Assembly: GCF_001866665.1 (NCBI RefSeq)
Contig: NZ_MLYO01000025.1
Coordinates: forward strand, 124,001 to 188,000
Origin: Streptomyces monashensis
GTDB lineage: Bacteria; Actinomycetota; Actinomycetes; Streptomycetales; Streptomycetaceae
Direction: 5' to 3'
Length of the DNA stretch: 64,000 bases
Under the pieces are notes generated by a model. The model did not search any database. It worked only from the letters and a program-made list of their open reading frames with translations, and was not told the origin of the DNA. Of this stretch, positions 25,083-33,256 are shown in pieces. Position 1 is the stretch's first letter. Every line of letters begins with the position of its first letter. The position numbers and the translations under genes were made by a program.

Positions 25083-25556
25083 CTATTTCCCGGAGTGCGG
25101 ACGGCTCTCGACGAGCCGGGCGAGGTTGTCGAGGGCCGTCCGGGTGCCCTGTTCGTTGTCCTCGCGGGGGATGCCGTCGGGAACGCCCTCGTGCAGGATC
25201 TCCACGTCCGTGCCGCCGTCGGCCGCGGTGAGCGTCGTCGTGATGGTCATGGTGGCGCGCACGGCGTCGTCGTCGGTCTCGAACGCGAGCACCTCCACGA
25301 CCAGTTCGCCGGGCACGAGCCGGGCGAAGTGGCCGTGATAGGTGTCGGTGTGCCCGCCGGACTTGCCGGGGGCGGACGCTTCGTCGTAGGTGAGGGAGAC
25401 CCGGAAGGTGCCGCCCTCGCCGGCGTCGAAACGGTGGACGTACGCGGTCATGCCGGCCGGGACCCGCCAGGCCGCGAGCGCGTCCGGGTCGGTCAGCGCC
25501 CCGTAGACGGCGTGCGGGGGCGCCTGCACCCGCCGGGAGATCCGTGTGGCGTACAT
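25083..25556 (-). CDS. SRPBCC (AHSA1-like) domain protein
   Basis: A 157-aa single-domain START/AHSA1-like protein. It begins with the typical ISRRVQAPPHAVYGALTDPDALAAW and shows GGTFRVSLTY, YHGHFARLVPGELVVEV and EILHEGVPDGIP, covering the whole helix-grip fold. Members bind hydrophobic ligands or act as stress-responsive proteins. It stands alone with no operon partner. No ligand can be inferred. Confidence 0.88.
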   Translation of the reverse strand: MYATRISRRVQAPPHAVYGALTDPDALAAWRVPAGMTAYVHRFDAGEGGTFRVSLTYDEASAPGKSGGHTDTYHGHFARLVPGELVVEVLAFETDDDAVRATMTITTTLTAADGGTDVEILHEGVPDGIPREDNEQGTRTALDNLARLVESRPHSGK

Positions 25557-25771
25557 GCGCTCACGCTACCGGCCCGACCCCTTCGCCGGTCGCGGTTTGC
25601 GGGCGACCGCGCCGACGACGACGCCCGAGGAGTGAATCAACCTCCCTGCAGCGGCGCTGCGTCGGCAGGGGCTGTCCCCGAATGTCCCCCTGGCGCACGG
25701 CAGTTCACACGCCCCGGTAGATTCACAGGCGCCACGAGGCACCCACCCCCCGATCCTCACGGAGAGCCGAC

Positions 25772-26569
25772 GTGACAGACACCGGATTCAGCCCGGACCG
25801 GATCGACACCGGCAGGCCGCACCCCGCCCGGATGTACGACTGGTTCCTGGGCGGCAAGGACCACTACCCCGTCGACGCCGAGGCCGCGGGCGCGGTGCTG
25901 GGGATCTTCCCCGGCGCGAGGGACACGGCCTGGGCCAACCGCGAGTTCATGCACCGCGCCGCGCGGTACGTCGCCCGCCAGGGTGTCGACCAGTTCCTGG
26001 ACGTGGGCACGGGGATCCCCACCGAGCCGAATCTCCACCAGGTCGTGCAGGCGGTCGAGCCGCGTGCGCGGGTGGTGTACGCGGACAACGACCCGATCGT
26101 GCTGCGGCACGCCGAGGCGCTGCTCCGGGGCACCCCCGAGGGCCGTACCGCCTATCTGCACGCCGACGTCCGCGAGCCGGAGCGGATCGTGGAGTACGCC
26201 CGCGAGCACCTCGACCTGAGCCGGCCCGTGGGCCTGTCGCTGATCGCGCTGCTGCCGTTCGTCCCCGACGAGCAGGATCCGTACGGTGTCGTGCGGACCC
26301 TGCTGGATCCGCTGCCGTCCGGCAGCCATCTGGCGCTGTCCCACGGCGGCGCCGAGTTCGACCCGGAGGTCTGGGCGCGGATCGAGGCCGTCTACCGCTC
26401 CGGCGGCGCGACGGTCCGGGCGCGTTCGCACGCCGAGGTGACACGGTTCTTCGAGGGTCTGGAGCTGTGCGAGCCCGGCGTCGTCGCGGCCACCGACTGG
26501 CATCCCGGGCCTCAGATGCGGGTGCGCGAGGTGCAGCCGGTGTACGTGGGGGTGGCGCGCAAGCCCTGA
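25772..26569 (+). CDS. SAM-dependent methyltransferase, DUF574 type
   Basis: A 265-aa protein of the actinobacterial DUF574 (PF04672-like) group. Its two signatures are MYDWFLGGKDHYPVD at about 20-35 and FLDVGTGIPTEPNLHQV (SAM-binding motif I) at about 75-90. VVYADNDPIV is motif II. Members are very numerous in Streptomyces and mostly uncharacterised. GTG 25772 is preceded by GGAGAG. It is followed about 100 bp later by a GNAT gene. The substrate is unknown. Confidence 0.9.
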   Translation: MTDTGFSPDRIDTGRPHPARMYDWFLGGKDHYPVDAEAAGAVLGIFPGARDTAWANREFMHRAARYVARQGVDQFLDVGTGIPTEPNLHQVVQAVEPRARVVYADNDPIVLRHAEALLRGTPEGRTAYLHADVREPERIVEYAREHLDLSRPVGLSLIALLPFVPDEQDPYGVVRTLLDPLPSGSHLALSHGGAEFDPEVWARIEAVYRSGGATVRARSHAEVTRFFEGLELCEPGVVAATDWHPGPQMRVREVQPVYVGVARKP

Positions 26570-26673
26570 CGGCCGCGCGGGCCCCGACGGCGGAGGCTCG
26601 GGGAGCGCGCGGCGGCCGTGCCGGATGCCCGGTGCGGACATATGCTGCGAAATGCCGCCCGAAGGGAGTGCCC

Positions 26674-27225
26674 ATGGCCGACGCACCGCCCCCACCCGGG
26701 GAACTGACGCTCCGGCCTCTCGGCTTCGAGCATCTGGCGGCCGTCCTCGACCTCGGCCACCGTGTGTACGACACCGACGCCATGCCCTACACCGGCTGGT
26801 CGCTGTCCGCGGTCGCCGGGCATCTGGACGCCCCGGACCCGGCCTGTCTGGTGATGCTGGACGGGGACCGGGTGGCCGGGTTCGTGCTCGGGTCGCTGTC
26901 GTTCGAGCAGCGGGCCGACTGGGGCTACCTGGAGTGGATCGCGGTCGACCCGGCCTTCCAGGGGCGCGGGGTGGCCTCCCGGCTGGTGAAGGAGTGCTGC
27001 GCACGGCTGGCCGCGGCCGGAGCGGTGTGCGTGGTCACGGACGTGGAGCGGCGCAACACCGCTTCCGCCGCGCTGATGCGCCGCAACGGCTTCGCGGAGG
27101 AGGCCGCCGTCAGCCTCTTCGTACGGCCGCTCGCGGAGGACCCCGGCAGCGGCGCGCGCCGGGCCGGGGACGCCCGGGCGCCGCGCCGCCACCTCACCCG
27201 GGCGGCGGCCGACTGGATGCCCTGA
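26674..27225 (+). CDS. GNAT-family N-acetyltransferase
   Basis: A 183-aa protein starting at ATG 26674 (GAAGGGAG upstream). The GNAT core (about 8-150) includes the beta-bulge and acetyl-CoA pyrophosphate loop LEWIAVDPAFQGRGVASRL and the terminal NTASAALMRRNGFAEE, resembling RimI-type acetyltransferases. An Arg/Ala-rich tail of about 25 residues extends beyond the domain. It may modify a protein N-terminus or a small amine; the acceptor is unknown. Confidence 0.86.
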   Translation: MADAPPPPGELTLRPLGFEHLAAVLDLGHRVYDTDAMPYTGWSLSAVAGHLDAPDPACLVMLDGDRVAGFVLGSLSFEQRADWGYLEWIAVDPAFQGRGVASRLVKECCARLAAAGAVCVVTDVERRNTASAALMRRNGFAEEAAVSLFVRPLAEDPGSGARRAGDARAPRRHLTRAAADWMP

Positions 27226-27232
27226 GCGCGCG

Positions 27233-27352
27233 GTCGGCGGGGCACCGTGCTGACGACGTCCAGGTCCGGGCGCGGTTCGAGGGTGTCCAGGTTGGCGGTG
27301 GGCGGGATCAGCCGGTGGCGCAGGGCGAGCACGGCACAGGCGGCATCCCCGT
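27233..27352 (-). pseudogene. C-terminal scrap of a ketosynthase
   Basis: The minus strand reads AACAVLALRHRLIPPTANLD followed by DLDVVSTVPRRPR. This is the standard end of FabF-type or type II polyketide ketosynthase/chain-length-factor proteins (VIPPTxNL...DLD.V...PR). Only about 40 residues remain, without the Cys-His-His active site. It overlaps the gap between the GNAT and FMN-reductase genes and has no start. Confidence 0.6.
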
Positions 27353-27385
27353 CCGCGGCTCTCGCGTCATCGGTGCGTACGGCCC

Positions 27386-27865
27386 CTACCGGCGGGGAGG
27401 CTCGTCGGGCATCAGCCCCGCCGCGACGGTGGCCCCGAGCTCCCAGCACGCCTGGGTGTCGGCCTTGCCGGGCTCGCCGGTGACGGTCACCGGCTCGGCG
27501 GCGCGGCGCCAGCCGAGGCCGGTGGTGACGGCCTCGACGGCACGGACGGCGCCGGTGACGTCGTTGCCCCCGTGCACGTAGTAGCCGAAGGGGCGCCCCC
27601 GGGTCTGGTCCAGGCAGGGGTAGTAGATCTGGTCGAAGAAGTGTTTCAGCGCACCGGACATGTAGCCGAGGTTCGCGGGTGTGCCGAGCAGATACCCGTC
27701 GGCTTCCAGCACGTCGGAGGCGGTGGCGGCGAGGGCCGCGCGCCGCACGACGCGGACGCCCTCGATCTCCGGTGTCGTCGCGCCGGCGAGGACGGCCTCG
27801 AACAGCGTCTGGCAGTTGGGCGACGGCGTGTGATGGACGATCAGCAAGGTAGGCACACCCCGCAC
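27386..27865 (-). CDS. Flavodoxin-like NAD(P)H-dependent FMN reductase/quinone reductase
   Basis: A 159-aa flavodoxin-fold protein. HHTPSPNCQTLFEAVL is the FMN phosphate loop. LEADGYLLGTPANLGYMSGALKHFFD binds the isoalloxazine ring and is very typical of WrbA/ArsH/FMN_red-type enzymes. The start is GTG at 27865 (alternatively GTG 27856). It likely reduces quinones or flavins as a single-gene detoxification function. It overlaps no other intact gene. Confidence 0.85.
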   Translation of the reverse strand: MRGVPTLLIVHHTPSPNCQTLFEAVLAGATTPEIEGVRVVRRAALAATASDVLEADGYLLGTPANLGYMSGALKHFFDQIYYPCLDQTRGRPFGYYVHGGNDVTGAVRAVEAVTTGLGWRRAAEPVTVTGEPGKADTQACWELGATVAAGLMPDEPPRR

Positions 27866-27976
27866 CCTAGTGAGCGGACGGCCGGGTGGGCCCGGGCGGA
27901 CCCGCGCGGGATGTTCCGGTCGGCGTTGCCGGGGCCTCGGCCACAGGTGCGCCTCTGCTCAGGAGGGGAGACGACG

Positions 27977-28924
27977 ATGCAGGTCGGAGTGGGGGCCGTG
28001 GACGGCAACGCCGACGCGGCGGCGGCGCTGGCGGCAGTGCTCGGCGGATGCGCGGGGTCGGCGGACGCTGCCGGGAAGAAGGCCGCGAGCGCGTCGGCGT
28101 CCGCGAGGGGCGCGGGGACGGCGACGCCGAGTGGCGGCACCGTCGGCGCGCCGGGTTCGGGCTGCCCGCTGCCGGTCCGTTTCGACATCGCCCGGGACTG
28201 GAAGGCCATGTCGATCGACGCCGAGGCGGATCTGTCGAGGGCGTCGAAGGGCTCCGACGGCGATCCGACCGGAGCGCTCGCCGACAGCTTCCTGCGCCGG
28301 GGGCCGGTCACCGCCGCCTGCGAGATCGATGCGAAACCGGCCGGCCACATCGGCTTCCTGCGCGTGTGGACCGGCAAGGACGGCAACGCCGACGCGGGCA
28401 CGGTGCTCCGGCAGTTCGTCGCCGCGGAGGAGAACACCGGCAGGGCGACGTACCGCACGGTCCGCACCGGCGGCGGCCTGTCCGGCGTGGAGGTGGAGTA
28501 CGTCTACACCGGCAAGCTCCTGGAAGAGTCCGAGAAGGAGACCGCGCTCGCGGTGAGCACACCCGACGGGCCGGTCGTCCTGCACCTCCCTGGCCCGGAG
28601 GAACATGACCGGGACGGTGCGGGGGCCCCGGCGAGGAGGGCCGGGGACGGTGCGGGCGACGCGCCGGCACTCGGTGCCGCACCCGCCGCCGTACTCGGGG
28701 CGGCCGTCGGCACGGCTGCCGTACCGGAGCCGCCGCGGCCGGGTTCGCAGGCGCGGCCGGAGTTGATGCAGTCGACCATCTCCCGCATCAGGCTCGCGTC
28801 GAAGAGGTCGACGAAGTCGCTGTGGTCGGTGACGGGCTTGTGCAACTGGTCGGGGAAGGAGTCGATCGCGAACAGCGGGACCGTACGGCCGCCGTCCCGC
28901 AGGCTCGGCGCGCGGACGTCGTAG
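27977..28924 (+). CDS. Putative lipoprotein with altered ends, running antisense into the DUF1996 gene
   Basis: ATG 27977 has an excellent AGGAGGGGAG site. The frame reads through AALAAVLGGCAGSADA (a lipobox L-G-G-C) into a small-protein domain (LPVRFDIARDWKAMSI, GHIGFLRVWTGKDGNADAG, VEVEYVYTGKL) typical of a family of actinomycete lipoproteins. The n-region lacks Lys/Arg and the h-region is short, so export is doubtful. Family similarity ends after GPVVLHL near 28590. The frame then continues about 110 codons antisense to the next gene without a natural stop. It is probably truncated by a deletion. Confidence 0.6.
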   Translation: MQVGVGAVDGNADAAAALAAVLGGCAGSADAAGKKAASASASARGAGTATPSGGTVGAPGSGCPLPVRFDIARDWKAMSIDAEADLSRASKGSDGDPTGALADSFLRRGPVTAACEIDAKPAGHIGFLRVWTGKDGNADAGTVLRQFVAAEENTGRATYRTVRTGGGLSGVEVEYVYTGKLLEESEKETALAVSTPDGPVVLHLPGPEEHDRDGAGAPARRAGDGAGDAPALGAAPAAVLGAAVGTAAVPEPPRPGSQARPELMQSTISRIRLASKRSTKSLWSVTGLCNWSGKESIANSGTVRPPSRRLGARTS

Positions 28925-29907
28925 ACGATGCGCTGCACCAGCTGGGGGATCGCACGGAAGCCGGCCGGGCACGAGCCGTCGGGGCCGGTGAAGGCCATGT
29001 GCGTACGGTGGTCGGCGCTGTCCGTGTTGCGGCCGTCCCAGCAGCTCTGGAACCGGAAGGTGCGCACGACGTCGCTGCCCGCCGGGCACAGCGGGTACTT
29101 GTCCGTCAGCTGCCGGTCCTCGTAACCGGTGCAGCTCCACGAGGCGTTGGCGTTGCCGGGGCCGTTGACGACGGCCTTGGCGTCCCCGGTGATGATGCGC
29201 AGCAGCCGGGGCATGGCGGTGACCTTGCCGCGCGGGTTGCCCACGAACGTCAGCGTGACCTGATTCGGCGTGACGATCTGCCCGGCGTTGCCCTCCGTGC
29301 CGCCGCCCGGGGATTCCGCGTCGCGCTCGCGCGTGCCGTTCTGGAGGCGCAACACCGGCCAGTAGTATGAGGACTTGTCGCCCCGGTCCGCACAGCTCGT
29401 GCTCGCCTTCGCGAGGTCGTCGTCGCTCGCGAACGCGTTGTTGCCCTGGTTGCCGACGTAGTCGTGGACGTGGTGGGCGCCGTCGGCGACGCCGGGCGCG
29501 ACGATGACGTTGTCGGAGTTGAACAGACCGCCCGCGTTGACGCCGCAGTCGGAGGTGAAGCTGCCGCGCGAGGCGCCGGACAGCTCGGGCGGGCTCGGGA
29601 GGCCGGGTTCCACGGAGGTGATGTCCGTGTAGTCGGAGACGACGGGGCCGTTTCCGCTCTGGCCGGCGCCGTTCTCGCCGTGGGCCGGGCCGATTGCGCT
29701 CCGCCCCTGGCCGGGGGCGCCTTGTCGAACCGTGGCGCCCGCACCGGCGGTTGCCCGGCCCGCCCCCCGCCCCTCGGCCGTCGAGACGTAGACGCCGGCC
29801 ACGACCAGCGCGGCGCCGCCCAGCAGCACGGCCGCGGCGAGGGTCGTACGGCGGGCACCCGACGGATGTCCACGGTTGCTGCTCCGGCTACGGCTGGTGC
29901 GCGCCAA
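28504..29907 (-). CDS. DUF1996-family secreted/anchored protein with aberrant C-terminus
   Basis: A 467-aa protein from TTG 29907 (GAGGAC upstream). It has an Arg-rich n-region, one transmembrane or signal segment (TTLAAAVLLGGAALVVAGVYV) and a DUF1996 domain (about 130-390) with GAHHVHDYVGNQGNNAFAS, SSYYWPVLRL and the conserved Cys-rich HRTHMAF. DUF1996 proteins are extracellular in fungi and actinobacteria; their function is unknown. After ACEPGRGG an Ala/Pro tail runs into about 35 residues antisense to the lipoprotein, ending at 28504. The normal stop appears lost. Confidence 0.75.
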   Translation of the reverse strand: MARTSRSRSSNRGHPSGARRTTLAAAVLLGGAALVVAGVYVSTAEGRGAGRATAGAGATVRQGAPGQGRSAIGPAHGENGAGQSGNGPVVSDYTDITSVEPGLPSPPELSGASRGSFTSDCGVNAGGLFNSDNVIVAPGVADGAHHVHDYVGNQGNNAFASDDDLAKASTSCADRGDKSSYYWPVLRLQNGTRERDAESPGGGTEGNAGQIVTPNQVTLTFVGNPRGKVTAMPRLLRIITGDAKAVVNGPGNANASWSCTGYEDRQLTDKYPLCPAGSDVVRTFRFQSCWDGRNTDSADHRTHMAFTGPDGSCPAGFRAIPQLVQRIVYDVRAPSLRDGGRTVPLFAIDSFPDQLHKPVTDHSDFVDLFDASLMREMVDCINSGRACEPGRGGSGTAAVPTAAPSTAAGAAPSAGASPAPSPALLAGAPAPSRSCSSGPGRCRTTGPSGVLTASAVSFSDSSRSLPV

Positions 29908-30211
29908 GGTCGTCCTCTGTGGTTCGCCGGTCTGGGTTCACCGGCCCGGGATGGAGATCCCCCGTTTCCTACGGAGGACGGCTGCGTGATGTTCAACAGG
30001 ATCGCGAATTCACCAGGCTCTCACAGGAAATCGCGACTCTCGGCTCTTCCCTCTCGAACGTCACTGCGAACATCACAATTACGTATCGGACATTCCACAC
30101 TCCAACCTTCACACGAGGTACACACCTTGGTTAGGTTGACGCCTGGCCGCCCGGCTCAGCCGGACGAAACGGCCCAACTGCCCTGCGGGGCAAGGAAGGA
30201 GCACGTCTTCC
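29908..30211. other. 304-bp intergenic leader with an AT-rich promoter-like patch
   Basis: The divergent space between the DUF1996 and NlpC/P60 genes. Bases 30050-30120 are clearly poorer in GC (TCACAATTACGTATCGG) and probably contain promoters, but no -35/-10 pair stands out. No gene seen. Confidence 0.4.
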
Positions 30212-31954
30212 ATGGCGCCGGAAAGCCGCGACGAGGTTCGCCAGCGGATCGATTCCCTCTACGACCGCGCGGAGTACGAGACCGGGAACTTCAACGCGAC
30301 GCGGGCCATGGCCGCGGTGACGCGCTCGCGGGGCGTGCCGCTGGCCAAGCGGTCGGGGCGGCGGCCGGAACCCGCGCTGGACGAGATGGCCCGGCAGTGG
30401 TTCGACACGGCTCGCGCCAAGCTCGGCCCGACCGTCCCCGCGGCTCTGCCCGCGGACCGGCTCCCCGACCGCTCGCCGGCTCCCGCGCGCTCCCGGGAGC
30501 TGCCCGGCGGTGACACACCGGTCGTCCGCCGCCCTCTGGAACTAGAGCAGTCCCCCGTCCGCCGCGCGGTGGCCGAGCTGACCGCAGGCGGCTCCACCCA
30601 GGACGCACCGAGCGACGGCGGGCGTGCCGCCCTTCCGGTCTCCCGGCCGACCGAACTGCCGGGTGGGCCGGCACAGTTCGGGACGCCGGGCGCGCCGGGG
30701 CCGGGCGGACAAGGGTCGGTGGGATCGATGACCCCCGGTCCGCTGGAGGCGACGGCCGTCATGGCGCCGCTCGCGCCGGGACCCGCCACGTCCATGGCTC
30801 CGGGCACGCAGGGTGCGGCCACCCTGGCGGCGCCTGGCACGGCGGATGCCACGACGCTGATGACGCCCGGCACACAGGGGGGAGCCGCCTGGACGGCCGG
30901 TGACGTTCAACCGGGTACGGGGGCGGCCCTGATGGCACCCACAGCAGTACAAGGGGCGTCGACACTGATGGCCCCCAGTGCGCAGGATGCCGCAGCCCTG
31001 ATGGCGTCCGGTGCGCCGGAGGCGACGGCGCTCACGGCCCATGGCGCGCAGGGCACGCCGTTCGGACGCGGCCCTGCCGAGACGGTCGCCCCGCCGGTCA
31101 CCGAACCGCCTGCCGCCCCGGCCACGCCCGTACGGGAACCCAGGATCCTTCCCGGTGCCGCCGTGCCCGGCCGTCCCTCCCTCGCCGCCTCGAAGGCGAG
31201 CAACCAGCGCAAGCTGGCGGCGGCGAGCGACGTCCTCTCCCGGTACGCCGCCCGATTCCCGGTACCCGCAACGGCCGTACCGGCCGCGCCCGTGACGACG
31301 CATCCCCCCACGGTCGCGCCCGCCCGGCCCGACGCGGCGCAGGCCGGCGCGGCCCTGACCGGCTGGGCAACCGGTCAGTGGCAACAAGCCCAGTGGGGCC
31401 CGACGCCGGGTGGACCCGCAGCGGCGGCGCAGGAACCGGGCGGGACCGCAGGGCCGGACGCCGCCGCCTCAGCCACCACCACGGGCTCCTTCCCGCCCCC
31501 GGCGTTCACCGCACCCGACACCGGCGCGATCCCGTACCCGGCGGCGCCCGCCACGCCCGCCGGCACCCCCTCCCCCACCCCCGAGTCGTCACGGGCCGCC
31601 CGTGCCGCCACGGCCATCGCGTTCGCTCGGGGGCAGATCGGGAAACCGTGCGTGTGGGGGGCGATGGGGCCGGGTTCGTACGACTGCTCCAGCCTCACGC
31701 AGGCCGCCTGGCGGTCCGCCGGGGTCACGCTGCCGCGTGCCGCGCACGAGCAGGCACGCGCCGGCGCCCCGGTGACGCTCGCCGGGGCCGAACCCGGTGA
31801 TCTGGTCCTCTTCTTCGACGACGACCGGCACGTGGGCCTGCATGTCGGCGGCGGCATGATGGTCCACGCGCCGGGGCCGGGGTCGACGATCCGCGAGGAG
31901 TCGATCTACGGTGCCGGGGAGGCGGCGATCCACCGGATCGTGCGACCCGCCTGA
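30212..31954 (+). CDS. NlpC/P60 domain protein with long repetitive Pro/Ala/Met-rich region
   Basis: A 580-aa protein from ATG 30212 behind AAGGAAGGAG. There is no signal peptide. The first 75 residues are charged and helical. Residues about 175-310 form degenerate roughly 13-residue repeats (MAPGTQGAATLAAPG, DATTLMTPGTQGGAA). The C-terminal NlpC/P60 peptidase domain (about 465-580) has YDCSSLTQAAW with catalytic Cys492, and RHVGLHVGGG with the likely catalytic His540. Such enzymes cut gamma-D-Glu/diamino acid links in peptidoglycan. Export may be by a non-Sec route. The role is inferred from the domain only. Confidence 0.85.
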   Translation: MAPESRDEVRQRIDSLYDRAEYETGNFNATRAMAAVTRSRGVPLAKRSGRRPEPALDEMARQWFDTARAKLGPTVPAALPADRLPDRSPAPARSRELPGGDTPVVRRPLELEQSPVRRAVAELTAGGSTQDAPSDGGRAALPVSRPTELPGGPAQFGTPGAPGPGGQGSVGSMTPGPLEATAVMAPLAPGPATSMAPGTQGAATLAAPGTADATTLMTPGTQGGAAWTAGDVQPGTGAALMAPTAVQGASTLMAPSAQDAAALMASGAPEATALTAHGAQGTPFGRGPAETVAPPVTEPPAAPATPVREPRILPGAAVPGRPSLAASKASNQRKLAAASDVLSRYAARFPVPATAVPAAPVTTHPPTVAPARPDAAQAGAALTGWATGQWQQAQWGPTPGGPAAAAQEPGGTAGPDAAASATTTGSFPPPAFTAPDTGAIPYPAAPATPAGTPSPTPESSRAARAATAIAFARGQIGKPCVWGAMGPGSYDCSSLTQAAWRSAGVTLPRAAHEQARAGAPVTLAGAEPGDLVLFFDDDRHVGLHVGGGMMVHAPGPGSTIREESIYGAGEAAIHRIVRPA

Positions 31955-31979
31955 CCCCCGGCGCGACCTGCCCCGGGGG
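31955..31979. terminator. Hairpin between convergent genes
   Basis: CCCCCGG (31955-31961) and CCGGGGG (31973-31979) form a 7-bp stem immediately after the NlpC stop and before the convergent reductase gene. Confidence 0.55.
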
Positions 31980-31980
31980 C

Positions 31981-33045
31981 TCAGCCGTGGCGCCGGCGCC
32001 GGTGTGCGCGCCGGCTCTCGTAGTGGTCCAGCAGGGTCTCCTCCAACGGCCGGTAGGTCAGGCCGAGTTCACGGATGCCACGGCTGTTGTCGACGCGGAA
32101 GCGGATGCCGAGGTGCTTGCTGATGTAGTCCTGGGTGAGGCCGAAGGCGGGGCCCAGGATCCGAACCGGCCAGTGCGGGAGCCTGGTGCGCGGCAGCCGC
32201 AGGTCGCGCGGGTGGTGGGCGCGGAGGATGCGGGACATCTCGTGGAACGACGCCATGGTCTCCGCGGCCACGATGTACCGGCCCCGGGCCGCCGGGTTCT
32301 CCGCCGCCGCGAGGTGCGCGTCGGCGACGTCCCGGACGTCGGCGGTGGTGAAGCTGAAGTCCGGTGCGCCGTAGCAGAAGCAGCCCCGCAACAGCTCGTC
32401 CAGCAGGAAGAGACTGCCGGAGTCGGAGGCGGGGGTGAACGAAGGGCCCAGGACCAGCCCGGGGTTGACCGACACCATGCGCCAGCGGTCCTGCGCGGCC
32501 GCCGCCTCCCAGGCGGCGCTCTCCGCAAGGGTCTTGGCGTAGTGGTAGGGGTTGTTCGAGGCCGTGCTGGTCGTGTTGACGTAGCGCTCCGACAGCACCT
32601 GGCCGTCCATCCCGAGCACGTCGGCGTAGTCACCGAAGATCGCGCCGACGGTCGAGGTGAACACCAGGGTGCCGACGTCGGGGGTGCGCTCGACGGCCCC
32701 GAGGACGTTTCGGGTGCCGAGCAACGCCGGGTCCACGACGTCCCGCCGGCCGTCCCGGATGCGTTCCGGCATGAGGAACTGCGAGGCCACGTGGAAGACG
32801 GTCGAGCAGCCGCCGAACGCCTCGTCGAACGAGCCCTCCCTCAGCAGGTCGGCTTCGTGCAGGACGAGTCGACCGGGGAACGCCTCCTGCAGCTCCCACA
32901 GCGGTCGGACCTTGCGGGCGTCGGCGGCGTCGCGCACGGTCGCGTGCACCACGCAGCCCCGTTCCAGCAGACGCCGCACCACGTGGCTGCCGACGAAGCC
33001 GCTGCCACCCGTCACCGCCACCGTCGTCCCCGCGAGTCCGCCCAC
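31981..33045 (-). CDS. NAD(P)-dependent epimerase/dihydroflavonol-reductase-like protein
   Basis: A 354-aa extended SDR. VAVTGGSGFVGSHVVRRLLE is the Rossmann Gly motif at the N-terminus. VFTSTVGAIFG provides the Ser/Thr, and NPYHYAKTLAE the Tyr-x3-Lys active site. The C-terminal half matches dihydroflavonol-4-reductase/cinnamoyl-CoA-reductase-like proteins. GTG 33045 has GGAGGGTGGGG upstream; longer in-frame starts (to 33141) add an unlikely Cys-rich leader. It likely reduces a ketone or aldehyde of a secondary metabolite or sterol-like compound. Divergent from the ferredoxin reductase. Confidence 0.82.
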   Translation of the reverse strand: MGGLAGTTVAVTGGSGFVGSHVVRRLLERGCVVHATVRDAADARKVRPLWELQEAFPGRLVLHEADLLREGSFDEAFGGCSTVFHVASQFLMPERIRDGRRDVVDPALLGTRNVLGAVERTPDVGTLVFTSTVGAIFGDYADVLGMDGQVLSERYVNTTSTASNNPYHYAKTLAESAAWEAAAAQDRWRMVSVNPGLVLGPSFTPASDSGSLFLLDELLRGCFCYGAPDFSFTTADVRDVADAHLAAAENPAARGRYIVAAETMASFHEMSRILRAHHPRDLRLPRTRLPHWPVRILGPAFGLTQDYISKHLGIRFRVDNSRGIRELGLTYRPLEETLLDHYESRRAHRRRRHG

Positions 33046-33121
33046 GCTTCCCCACCCTCCACGGCCGGCCTTCACAGTCCCGGCCAGGATCCCTGCGGTC
33101 GCCCCCGCGAGGAACCCCTTG

Positions 33122-33160
33122 CATAAGGAACACCTGAACAACCCATAAGATCACCTTATG
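33122..33160. promoter_or_regulatory. Three CATAAG half-sites, two forming a dyad
   Basis: CATAAG occurs at 33122-33127 and 33144-33149, and its complement CTTATG at 33155-33160. The last two make a perfect dyad CATAAG-atcac-CTTATG. It lies in the divergent promoter region of the reductase and fprA-like genes. The binding protein is unknown. Confidence 0.45.
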
Positions 33161-33199
33161 AGGTCATAGACGGGACCCCCGTACTAACTTAGGGATGCC

Positions 33200-33218
33200 T
33201 TAGTTTAGGCTTCCTCCC
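33200..33218 (+). promoter_or_regulatory. Iron-box-like site (DmdR1/IdeR type) before the ferredoxin reductase gene
   Basis: TTAGTTTAGGCTTCCTCCC matches the first 12 bases of the actinobacterial iron box (TTAGGTTAGGCT...) at 11 positions, with a weak right half. It lies 39 bp before the ATG of the fprA-like gene. The match is partial, so iron control is likely rather than certain. Confidence 0.5.
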
Positions 33219-33256
33219 ATTCGAGCCGACTGTCCACGTTCGAAGGGAACCTGATC

